The notes below the pieces were generated by a model. It worked only from the letters and a program-made list of their open reading frames with translations. It searched no databases and was not told where the DNA came from. From assembly GCA_013002205.1 (NCBI GenBank), contig JABDKN010000132.1, positions 1 to 41,699 on the forward strand: a stretch of 41,699 bases of DNA. The letters are read 5' to 3'. The DNA comes from Granulosicoccus sp. Lineage in GTDB: Bacteria > Pseudomonadota > Gammaproteobacteria > Granulosicoccales > Granulosicoccaceae. Of this stretch, positions 26,521 to 34,316 are shown one piece after another. The position numbers and the translations under genes were made by a program. The stretch's first letter is position 1. Each line of letters opens with the position of its first letter.

Positions 26521-29373
26521 ATGAATTTTCTCGCGCATTCCCTGTTGGGCTTTGACGATGACGAACTGATCGCCGGCCAGATCTGCGGGGATTTCGTCCG
26601 CGGCAGCACCCTGTCACATTTTCCGGTGGGTCTGGAGACGGGCATACGCCTGCACCGTCATCTGGATGCCTATACCGATTCGCATCCTGGTCTGGTAGCG
26701 GCACGCGCTGAGCTGGAAGGTGTCTCACAACGCTTTGCCGGGATCATCATCGATGTGCTGTTCGACCATTTTCTGGCGCAGCACTGGTCAAGGTTCAGCG
26801 CACAGTCGCTGCCTGCGCATGCCAGCACGGTGCATGCAGCGCTGGATATTCACCGCCGATTCCTGCCCGACCTTCTCCAGCGTTTCATGCCGGTATTCTC
26901 CCGGGAACGCATACTGGAGCGTAATACCGAACTGCCGGCCATCGAACAGACGCTTGCTCGCCTGTCACGGCGCTCACCGCGGTTTGCACCGCTGGCCATC
27001 GACGGAGCACACCTGCTGACCTTGCGCGAGCAATTGCAGGAACCCTTCGAGTCGTTCTATCCTGATTTGCTGGGGGCCGCCAGAGCCTACCTGGACTTGC
27101 GGGAGCAATCGCATCCACAACAGGCCGAGCAACAGAAACGCGCCAGCGCGCCGCCACAGAAAAGAAAGAAGAAACGTAAAGCTTCAGGAGCAAGCAATGT
27201 GAATGACAGCAAAGCCAGCCAGCCAGCTACGCTGCCTGAGCAGTGGACCCGGAGTCAGTATTCCTCACTGGCACTGGCAAACCGGGAACTGAGCTTCCTG
27301 GCATTTGACGAGCGCGTGCTGGCCCTGGCCAGCGACGCCAATGTACCGCTTCTCGAACGGTTACGCTTTCTGTGCATTTCCAGCAGCAACCTGGATGAAT
27401 TTTTCGAGATTCGTGTGGCTGGCCTGAAACAGAAGATCCTTGGTGGCATCGAAGGAGCGGGCATCGACGGCATGTCGCCTCTGCAGGAAATGGATGTCAT
27501 CAATCGCGAGGCCCATGCGCTGGTGGAAAAACAGTACCAGCTACTCAACGAGGTACTCATTCCCGAACTTGCCGAACACGACATCCGCTTCTTCACGCGC
27601 AAGAGCTGGTCGAGTGAGATCAGCACCTGGGTGAAGGATTTTTTCACCAACGAAATCGCGCCGGTGCTGAGCCCCCTGGGACTGGATCCGGCACACCCGT
27701 TTCCGCGCCTGACCAACAAAAGCCTGAATTTCATCATCGATCTGCGCGGGGTGGACGCCTTCGGCCGTGATTCGGGCTTTGCACTGGTGCGGGCGCCGCG
27801 TTCTTTGCCGCGCGTCATTCGCGTACCATCCGAAATCTGCGGGGTGCGGGATGGATTCGTCTTCCTGTCATCCATCGTGCATTCGCAGATCGGTTCGCTG
27901 TTCAATGGCATGAACCCGGTCGGCGTGTACCAGTTCAAGGCCACGCGCAACAGTGACCTGTATGTCTCCGAGGAGGAAGTAGCCAATCTCAGGCGGGCGC
28001 TGGAGAGTGAGCTGGTGCAACGCAACTTCGGCCAGGCGGTGCGCCTGGAAGTGGCTGCAAACTGCCCGAACCGAATCGTCCGCTACCTGCAGCGGCAGTT
28101 CCAGCTTGAGCAATACGACGTCTACCGGGTGGATGGACCGGTGAATCTGAACCGCCTGCTGGCCATCCCCGACGAGATAGACCGGCCGGATCTGAAGTAT
28201 CCCTCCTTCACACCGCATGTCGCGCCGGCGTTCCAGTCGGGCATGAGCATCTTCGAGAACATCACGCAACGTTCACCGATATTGTTCCATCATCCCTATG
28301 AGTCATATGTGCCGGTCATCGACCTGGTGCGCCAGGCGGCTGCAGATCCTGATGTGCTGGCAATCAAGCAGACCCTGTACAGGACAGGACATGAATCGGT
28401 TTTCGTAAGCTCCCTGATGGAAGCCTCCCGGCGCGGCAAGGATGTAACCGTGGTCATCGAGCTGCGAGCCCGGTTCGACGAGGCGGCCAATATCGAACTG
28501 GCTACCCGGCTGCAGGAAGCGGGCATTCAGGTGGTTTACGGTGTGGTGGGATTCAAGACCCATGCGAAGATGTTGCTGGTCGTACGGCGGGAAAAGAAAA
28601 AACTCGTCAAGTACGTGCATGTCGGTACCGGCAACTACCACGCAACCACGGCCAGGGCCTATACCGACATCAGCATGCTCACCAACAGCAAGGCCATCAC
28701 CGAAGACGTACACCGCGTTTTCACGCAGCTGACCGGACTGGGCCAGACACTCAATCTTAAACAGCTGGTGCAGGCGCCGTTCACTCTGCACACCTTCATT
28801 GTCGACCGCATTGCCCGTGAAACCAAAGTGGCCGCCAAGGGTGGTAAGGGTCATGTCATTGCGCGTATGAATTCACTGGTGGATCCGGGCGTCATCCAGG
28901 CATTGTATGAAGCTTCGCAGGCGGGCGTTAAGGTTGAGCTGGTGGTGCGTGGTATCTGCATGCTCAAGGCACAGGTGCCGGGATTATCCGAGAACATTCG
29001 CGTCATCTCCGTACTGGGTCGATTCCTGGAGCACTCGCGCGTTTTCTGGTTCCTCAATGAAGGCAAGGAGCAGTTGTACATCAGCAGTGCGGACTGGATG
29101 CCCCGCAATTTTTTCAATCGGGTAGAGATCGCGGTACCGCTGGATGGCAATGCACTGGATCGGGTCAAGGAAGAGTGTCTCGAGGTGTACCTGAAAGACA
29201 ATGTATTCGCCTGGGAACAACAGGCTGATGGCACATATCGACGACTCAAACCCGGCTCGGACGGCACCAGGGAGGGTACAGCAGACAAGCAAGCGAACAA
29301 GGTGTCCGAAGAACCCTTCTGTGCGCAGCAGTTCCTGATCGACCGCTACGGTGGCAGTCGCCTGGATCATTAG
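26521..29373 (+). CDS. ppk: AcpH-type phosphodiesterase fused in frame to polyphosphate kinase Ppk1
   Basis: One 950-codon frame holds two proteins. Residues 1 to about 190 are an AcpH/DUF479 domain, which removes phosphopantetheine from acyl carrier protein (MNFLAHSLLG, GDFVRG, LHRHLDAYTDSHPG, DVLFDHFLAQHWS). Residues 191-226 form a Lys/Arg-rich linker (QKRKKKRK). From 227 on is a complete Ppk1, which makes polyphosphate from ATP: LANRELSFLAFDERVL at the N-domain, catalytic His681 in KTHAKMLLV, second conserved His838 in EHSR, and SSADWMPRN. AGGAG at 27186-27190 stands 8 nt before in-frame GTG 27199, so a separate 724-residue Ppk1 could also be made. It faces ppx. Confidence 0.9.
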   Translation: MNFLAHSLLGFDDDELIAGQICGDFVRGSTLSHFPVGLETGIRLHRHLDAYTDSHPGLVAARAELEGVSQRFAGIIIDVLFDHFLAQHWSRFSAQSLPAHASTVHAALDIHRRFLPDLLQRFMPVFSRERILERNTELPAIEQTLARLSRRSPRFAPLAIDGAHLLTLREQLQEPFESFYPDLLGAARAYLDLREQSHPQQAEQQKRASAPPQKRKKKRKASGASNVNDSKASQPATLPEQWTRSQYSSLALANRELSFLAFDERVLALASDANVPLLERLRFLCISSSNLDEFFEIRVAGLKQKILGGIEGAGIDGMSPLQEMDVINREAHALVEKQYQLLNEVLIPELAEHDIRFFTRKSWSSEISTWVKDFFTNEIAPVLSPLGLDPAHPFPRLTNKSLNFIIDLRGVDAFGRDSGFALVRAPRSLPRVIRVPSEICGVRDGFVFLSSIVHSQIGSLFNGMNPVGVYQFKATRNSDLYVSEEEVANLRRALESELVQRNFGQAVRLEVAANCPNRIVRYLQRQFQLEQYDVYRVDGPVNLNRLLAIPDEIDRPDLKYPSFTPHVAPAFQSGMSIFENITQRSPILFHHPYESYVPVIDLVRQAAADPDVLAIKQTLYRTGHESVFVSSLMEASRRGKDVTVVIELRARFDEAANIELATRLQEAGIQVVYGVVGFKTHAKMLLVVRREKKKLVKYVHVGTGNYHATTARAYTDISMLTNSKAITEDVHRVFTQLTGLGQTLNLKQLVQAPFTLHTFIVDRIARETKVAAKGGKGHVIARMNSLVDPGVIQALYEASQAGVKVELVVRGICMLKAQVPGLSENIRVISVLGRFLEHSRVFWFLNEGKEQLYISSADWMPRNFFNRVEIAVPLDGNALDRVKEECLEVYLKDNVFAWEQQADGTYRRLKPGSDGTREGTADKQANKVSEEPFCAQQFLIDRYGGSRLDH
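27186..27202 (+). promoter_or_regulatory. Internal Shine-Dalgarno and GTG(A) start for a stand-alone Ppk1
   Basis: AGGAG, 8 nt, then GTG at 27199-27201 in the fused frame. The following base makes GTGA, so a TGA lies in the frame one base over (27200-27202). This is the same GTGA architecture used at pdxA/rsmA and ybeD/lipB. A second stop, TAA at 27177-27179, closes the remaining frame. Confidence 0.6.
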
Positions 29374-29430
29374 CCTGCCTGTTGTTATGGCATCGGCTTT
29401 AACGACATCGGCAGTGCGGGGTTGTCCCTT

Positions 29431-29470
29431 TGCCTGCAGGTGCAGGCAGACTAGGCGGATTTCTCCGCCT
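29431..29470. terminator. Two adjacent palindromes between convergent ppk and ppx
   Basis: TGCCTGCA-GG-TGCAGGCA (29431-29448) is an 18-bp near-perfect palindrome, and AGGCGGA-TTTC-TCCGCCT (29453-29470) is a 7-bp stem whose minus-strand loop is GAAA. They fill the convergent junction and overlap the last codons of ppx. Neither has a T-run, so bidirectional termination or 3'-end stabilisation is only a suggestion. Confidence 0.4.
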
Positions 29471-30968
29471 TGAGCCTGATATTGACGTGCGTGAGTCGTT
29501 CGGCTTCGGCCAGCAACTCGGCATAGGTAAGGGGGTGCTCGTCCAGCCATGCCTGGGGAGCCAGCACGGTAATCTGGCCGTCCTTGACACGGAAGCTGAC
29601 CTCGTCAAGCGGATCTTCAAACCGGCTTCTGTGCAGCAGGGCTGCCAGGCGCAGGATGCCCAGTAGAATCAGCAGGCGCTGTCGCTCGTCATCCGGCAGG
29701 GTGGCAAAGGCCTCGTTGTCGATCTTGCGCCGGTGGTAGCGTACCAGCAGCGCCAGGGCTTTCTGTTCGGCGAGCGTGAACCCCAGCAGGTCTGAATTTT
29801 CCAGGATATACGCGCCATGCTTGTGGTATTGGGTGTGTGCCACACCCATGCCCAGTTCATGCAGCCTGGCCGCCCAGGTCAACAATTCCAGATCAGCCTC
29901 GATGTCCATATTCCAGGGTTCGGCGACCAGGTGGAAAAGCGTCGTGGCGGTGCGTTCGACACGGCCCGCCTGGTGAATATCGATGGAGTAGCGACTGGTC
30001 AGGTTAGCCAGGGTCTGGCTCTGTATGTCGACGTGCTCGGCCTTACCCAGCATGTCGAAAACAAGGCCCTCGCGCAGTGCAACCTGGCTGGCCTTCATGA
30101 CATCGATATCCAGGGTTCTCATGGTGGCCCGCAGTATCGCGATCCCGCCGGCGACCACCTGGGTACGGCTCTGGCTGATACTGGTGAGGTTCATGGCTGC
30201 AAAATTGCCGGCCTTGATCGCCATGCGCATCAGTTTGCGCAGGCCTTCCTGGGTGATGGCACCGTCGGTGATGCCGGTTTCAGCCAGCATGCGCGCTGCC
30301 GCCTTGATGGTACCGGAGCAACCGATGACCTCATCCCAGCCGCTATGCCGGTAAGCAACGACCAGTGGTTGCAGTTCCAGCTCGGCTTCAGTCATCGCCC
30401 GCTTTACCGCGGATGCGCTGAGCTTCTCACCGGTGACCAGAAAACGCGTGCTGTAACTGACGCAACCCATGTTCACGCTTTCCATCAGACTTGGAACGAG
30501 TCCCTTGCCCACGACAAGCTCTGTGCTTCCACCACCGATATCGATGACCAGACGTTGCTGATCGTTATCAGGCAAGGTGTGCGAGACGGCCAGGTAGATC
30601 AACCTGGCCTCCTCTCGCCCGGAAATGATTTCAATCGGCTTGCCGAGCAGTCGCTTTGCCTCCTTCATGAGCGAGTCCCGGTTCTTTGCCCGTCGCAGTG
30701 TATTGGTACCCACGATGCGAATACGCTTCTTCGGAACATCGCGCAGGCGTTCGGCGTACTGTGCCAGCGCGTCGATAGCCGCCTTTTCGGTGTCCGCAGT
30801 CAGGCGTTTTTGCTTGTCCAGTCCAGCCCCGAGCCGCACAGGCATGCGCAGACTGTCGATCATGCGTATCGAATCGCCTTCAGGAACGGCAATGATCATG
30901 TGAAAGCTGTTGGAGCCGAGATCGATGGCGGCATAGGCTTTGTCGCGGGGTGTGTCGTCAATGCTCAT
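29451..30968 (-). CDS. ppx: Exopolyphosphatase (Ppx/GppA family)
   Basis: It releases phosphate from polyphosphate ends and may also hydrolyse pppGpp. The 505 residues show the actin-like ATPase fold motifs AAIDLGSNSFHM (about 13-24), GREEARLIY and VIDIGGGSTELVVG, then the C-terminal HD-like region with AARLHELGMGVAH and LLVRYHRRK. It starts at ATG 30968 without a clear Shine-Dalgarno, 29 nt after prmC, and is probably the last gene of hemA-prfA-prmC-ppx. It faces the polyphosphate kinase gene tail to tail. Ppx versus GppA cannot be separated by eye; length and the neighbouring ppk favour Ppx. Confidence 0.92.
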   Translation of the reverse strand: MSIDDTPRDKAYAAIDLGSNSFHMIIAVPEGDSIRMIDSLRMPVRLGAGLDKQKRLTADTEKAAIDALAQYAERLRDVPKKRIRIVGTNTLRRAKNRDSLMKEAKRLLGKPIEIISGREEARLIYLAVSHTLPDNDQQRLVIDIGGGSTELVVGKGLVPSLMESVNMGCVSYSTRFLVTGEKLSASAVKRAMTEAELELQPLVVAYRHSGWDEVIGCSGTIKAAARMLAETGITDGAITQEGLRKLMRMAIKAGNFAAMNLTSISQSRTQVVAGGIAILRATMRTLDIDVMKASQVALREGLVFDMLGKAEHVDIQSQTLANLTSRYSIDIHQAGRVERTATTLFHLVAEPWNMDIEADLELLTWAARLHELGMGVAHTQYHKHGAYILENSDLLGFTLAEQKALALLVRYHRRKIDNEAFATLPDDERQRLLILLGILRLAALLHRSRFEDPLDEVSFRVKDGQITVLAPQAWLDEHPLTYAELLAEAERLTHVNIRLKAEKSA

Positions 30969-30997
30969 GAAGAAATGGCAGGTGTTCCGGGTTCAGT

Positions 30998-31858
30998 TCA
31001 TGCGTGCTGCAGGTAGCCCAGGCTGACACGTTCGAGTCCGGTCAGGTCAGGTTCTGTCTGTATCCGCTGGTAATTGTAGTGCCGCAGAATTGATCTCACC
31101 GAACTGGCCTGATCGCAGCCATGTTCGAGTAAAAGCAGGCAGCCGGGCATGCCGACACGACGTGCACTGCTGACGATGCGTTCAATGTCCTCCAGACCCG
31201 ATACGCCGCTGACCAGTGCACTCCGCGGTTCATGGCGAAGTGCCGGCAAATGTGGATCATTGCTCGCCAGATAAGGCGGATTGGCGATGATCATTGCAGC
31301 TGAAGTATCAGCGATAGACTCCAGCCAGTCTCCCTGCAGCAGCTGCACACGTTCGCGACCGAAACGCCTGACGTTGCCCCGTGCGACCTGTAATGCCTCC
31401 GTGTGCAGTTCCACGGCAATGATCAGGCGATCCTCCAGTTCCTGGGCCAGTGCCACGGCGATGGCCCCGGATCCTGTTCCCAATTCGATGATACTGCCTG
31501 CGGGCAATGCAGCATGATGACGCAGTGCCTGCTCGACCAGCAGTTCGGTGTCGGCCCTGGGAACGAGAGCACCTGGCGTGAGGGTCAGGGGCAGGGACCA
31601 GAATTCACGTTCACCGACAATGTAGGCCAGGGGTTCTCCACTGCAGCGTCGTTGCAACAGCCTGTCCAGGGAACTCTGCTGGCGGGCAGAGAGTTCGGTT
31701 TCCGGAAAGGCATACAGGTGTGCACGGCTGCGCCCGGTGACATAGACGGCCAGCAGTTCGGCGTCGAGCCTGGCAGTCGATGGCTGTGGATCGGCGGTCA
31801 CGCCGGTGCCAGACAACTGCCGTCGTGCCTGCTCGATCCAGCACCCGACAGTGTTCAG
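30998..31858 (-). CDS. prmC: Release factor glutamine N5-methyltransferase PrmC (HemK)
   Basis: PrmC methylates the glutamine of the GGQ motif in RF1 and RF2. The domain has an N-terminal helical bundle ([25 protein letters not shown]), the SAM motif [14 protein letters not shown] and the catalytic NPPY in [12 protein letters not shown]. The open frame extends upstream to 32164, but that part lies over prfA and is not PrmC-like. Family-like sequence begins at [10 protein letters not shown], just after CTG 31858, whose CTGA overlaps the prfA stop. I infer a CTG start (286 residues); TTG 31816 is the fallback. It sits directly after its substrate gene prfA. Confidence 0.9.
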   Translation of the reverse strand: MNTVGCWIEQARRQLSGTGVTADPQPSTARLDAELLAVYVTGRSRAHLYAFPETELSARQQSSLDRLLQRRCSGEPLAYIVGEREFWSLPLTLTPGALVPRADTELLVEQALRHHAALPAGSIIELGTGSGAIAVALAQELEDRLIIAVELHTEALQVARGNVRRFGRERVQLLQGDWLESIADTSAAMIIANPPYLASNDPHLPALRHEPRSALVSGVSGLEDIERIVSSARRVGMPGCLLLLEHGCDQASSVRSILRHYNYQRIQTEPDLTGLERVSLGYLQHA

Positions 31859-32937
31859 TCGCCGAACTCTGCCAGGAGCTCGGCCTGGTGTTCCGCGATC
31901 AGTGGGTCGATGACTTCGCCGAGTCCGCCGGCCATGATTTCGTCCAGTTTGTACAGGGTCAGGTTGATCCGATGGTCGGTCAGGCGTCCCTGCGGAAAGT
32001 TGTAGGTGCGTATGCGCTCGGAACGATCGCCGGAACCTACCTGCAGGCGACGTGACTCGGATTCCGCACTCTGTTGCCTGGACACTTCTGCATTGAGCAG
32101 ACGAGCCTGCAACAGGGCCATGGCTTTTGCCCGGTTCTTGTGCTGAGAGCGCTCGTCCTGACATTCGACGACCACGCCGGAGGGAATGTGCGTCAGCCTT
32201 ATGGCCGAATCCGTCTTGTTCACATGTTGCCCACCGGCGCCGGATGCACGAAAGGTATCCACACGGATATCAGCCGGGTTGATGGTGATTTCTTCCACCT
32301 GGTCGACCTCGGGAAGTATGGCCACGGTAGCTGCAGAGGTATGCACGCGGCCCTGCGACTCGGTCTCGGGAACGCGCTGCACGCGGTGGGCGCCGGACTC
32401 GAATTTCAGTCGTGAAAAAACCCGCTCACCCACCAGGCGGCACACGACTTCCTTGTAACCACCATGTTCTCCCGGGCGTTCGTTGATGATCTCTGCGCGC
32501 CAGTTGTTCTGCTCCGCATAGCGCAGGTACATGCGTAACAGGTCGCCGGCGAAGATCGCCGCTTCGTCACCACCGGTGCCTGCGCGGATTTCCAGGAAGG
32601 CATTGTTCTCGTCCCGCGGATCGCGTGGCAGCAGCAGCGTCTGCAATGCGCGCTCCTGTGCCTCCATCTGCGCTTCGAGTGCCGGCATCTCCTCATCGGC
32701 CATGGCGCGCATGTCAGCGTCACTGTCGGCGGCCATCTCCGTTGCACTGGACAGGTCGCGATCCGTCTGTTGATAGGCTGCAAATGCCGAGACCACGGGT
32801 TCCAGAGAGGCGTATTCCCTGGACAGACTGCGGAACTTGTCCTGGTCGCCGATGATGTCCGGATCACCAAGCAGAGCGGCTATTTCCTCATGACGTTCGC
32901 TGATACTTTCAAGCTTGGCCTGTATGGAGGCTTTCAT
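31855..32937 (-). CDS. prfA: Peptide chain release factor 1
   Basis: RF1 ends translation at UAA and UAG. The 360 residues match E. coli RF1 in length. The stop-codon recognition tripeptide is P-E-T in [17 protein letters not shown] (E. coli: PAT), and the catalytic GGQ lies in [18 protein letters not shown]. It starts at ATG 32937 in an ATGA overlap with hemA and is followed by its own methyltransferase gene. Confidence 0.97.
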   Translation of the reverse strand: MKASIQAKLESISERHEEIAALLGDPDIIGDQDKFRSLSREYASLEPVVSAFAAYQQTDRDLSSATEMAADSDADMRAMADEEMPALEAQMEAQERALQTLLLPRDPRDENNAFLEIRAGTGGDEAAIFAGDLLRMYLRYAEQNNWRAEIINERPGEHGGYKEVVCRLVGERVFSRLKFESGAHRVQRVPETESQGRVHTSAATVAILPEVDQVEEITINPADIRVDTFRASGAGGQHVNKTDSAIRLTHIPSGVVVECQDERSQHKNRAKAMALLQARLLNAEVSRQQSAESESRRLQVGSGDRSERIRTYNFPQGRLTDHRINLTLYKLDEIMAGGLGEVIDPLIAEHQAELLAEFGD

Positions 32938-34196
32938 GGCGTCTTGCTCGGCAGGTCAAGTAACGAACGTGCTGCATCGAGCAGGGAATGGTTGCCTTCT
33001 TCGGCTGCCTGGCGCATGCGTGCAGTCGGCTTGTGCATGACCTTGTTACTCAGACTGTGGGCAAGGTGCTTGAGCACCATTTCAGGATCCTGGCCGGCAC
33101 GCAGTTGACGAAGCGATTTTTCGATGGCGGCATCCCGGATGCCACCCACCTGGCCACGGTATGAGCGGATCAGGTCTGTCGCTCCGAGTGTCTGCAACTT
33201 GCGCATGAACAGATCGACCTGGGCGGTGACTATCTGTTCGGCTTCAAAGGCGGCTTCCTGACGTGTCAGTCGATTACCCTCTATCACCGCCTGCAGGTCA
33301 TCAACGGTGTACAGGAACGCACCGTCAATATCGTTGACTTCGGCTTCCACATCACGAGGTACGGCGATATCCACGATGAGTTGCGGGCGGAATTTTCGCT
33401 GTTTCAGGGCTCGCTGGACGGTACCCTTACCCAGAATGGGCAGCGCAGAGCCCGTGGAGCTGATGATGATGTCCGCCTGCGGCAGGGCATCGGGAATGTC
33501 CTTGAGTTCGATCGCCAGGCCGCCTACTTCTGCGGCCAGCAGGGCGGCACGCTCCGGGGTCCTGTTGGCAATGCGAATTGTGCCGATGCCTGCACGTTTC
33601 AGATGTCGTGCTGCCAGTTGAATGGTCTCTCCAGCGCCGATCAGCAGGGCAGACTGCTCGCCCAGATTGGAAAATATCTGCCGCGCCAGACTGACGGCGG
33701 CAAAGGCGATCGATACCGGGCTGTTGCCGATCGCCGTGTCGGAACGCACTTGCTTGGCCACCGAAAACGCTGTCTGGAACAGGGTGGAGAGCTCACTGCC
33801 CATGGCGCCCAGTTCATACGCGTCGCGGTAGGCACGCTTGATCTGGCCAAGTATCTGGGGTTCTCCCAGGATCATCGAATCCAGGCCGCTGCAGACGCGC
33901 ATCAGGTGCCTGACCGCTTCCCGGTCGGCATGGTGAAAAAGGTAGGGTTCAAAGCCTTTGTCACGTAATTCGAAATATCGATGCATCCATTCGATCACAG
34001 ATCGTGTATCCTGTTGGTCCATCCCGCAATAAATCTCGGTGCGGTTGCAGGTTGATACGATGGCCGCTTCATTGACCGGGCCGACCTGTCGCAGCGTGGT
34101 GAGAGCCTCGCCCAGCTGACCCTCGGCGATGGCTGCACGTTCCCTGATGGCTATGGGAGCAGTGTGATGATTAAGACCGAGGGCGAGGATGGGCAT
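32934..34196 (-). CDS. hemA: Glutamyl-tRNA reductase HemA
   Basis: It reduces glutamyl-tRNA to glutamate-1-semialdehyde, the first committed step of C5 tetrapyrrole synthesis. The 420 residues carry the catalytic Cys50 in STCNRTEIY, the His-containing [21 protein letters not shown], the NADPH-binding [17 protein letters not shown] and a C-terminal dimerisation helix. ATG 34196 lacks a Shine-Dalgarno and has TAGAAT 6 nt upstream. The order hemA-prfA-prmC is the common gammaproteobacterial one. Confidence 0.97.
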   Translation of the reverse strand: MPILALGLNHHTAPIAIRERAAIAEGQLGEALTTLRQVGPVNEAAIVSTCNRTEIYCGMDQQDTRSVIEWMHRYFELRDKGFEPYLFHHADREAVRHLMRVCSGLDSMILGEPQILGQIKRAYRDAYELGAMGSELSTLFQTAFSVAKQVRSDTAIGNSPVSIAFAAVSLARQIFSNLGEQSALLIGAGETIQLAARHLKRAGIGTIRIANRTPERAALLAAEVGGLAIELKDIPDALPQADIIISSTGSALPILGKGTVQRALKQRKFRPQLIVDIAVPRDVEAEVNDIDGAFLYTVDDLQAVIEGNRLTRQEAAFEAEQIVTAQVDLFMRKLQTLGATDLIRSYRGQVGGIRDAAIEKSLRQLRAGQDPEMVLKHLAHSLSNKVMHKPTARMRQAAEEGNHSLLDAARSLLDLPSKTP

Positions 34197-34202
34197 TCGG
34201 CA

Positions 34203-34208
34203 ATTCTA
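34203..34208 (-). promoter_or_regulatory. -10-like TAGAAT 6 nt upstream of hemA ATG
   Basis: The minus strand reads TAGAAT, six bases (TGCCGA), then ATG 34196. There is no Shine-Dalgarno and no good -35, again the geometry of a leaderless promoter. The rest of the 120-bp divergent region should hold the promoter of the TPR-lolB operon, which I cannot pin down. Confidence 0.5.
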
Positions 34209-34316
34209 GCAAAAACAGCGGCGAACCCGACCGGATTGGCACCTGATTAGCAGGTATCTGCCGCTAAGCACACTATTTCTTAAATGTGGTGCGTGAACAT
34301 GCGCACGGGATAGAGG

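Noticed and set aside
26492-26728. Upstream extension of the moeB-like protein to 26728
   Set aside because: The extra 79 residues are Arg/Pro-rich, lie antisense to the AcpH domain and precede the conserved E1 N-terminus. ATG 26491 gives the normal family length.
29817-31016. Plus-strand open frame of 399 codons opposite ppx
   Set aside because: It lies antisense to the well-recognised ppx gene, has no family-like motifs and no ribosome-binding site. Long antisense frames are common in GC-rich DNA.
31859-32164. N-terminal extension of prmC by about 100 residues
   Set aside because: It overlaps the 3' end of prfA in another frame, is Arg/Pro/Gly-rich nonsense without similarity to PrmC, and the family-like N-terminus begins only after 31858.
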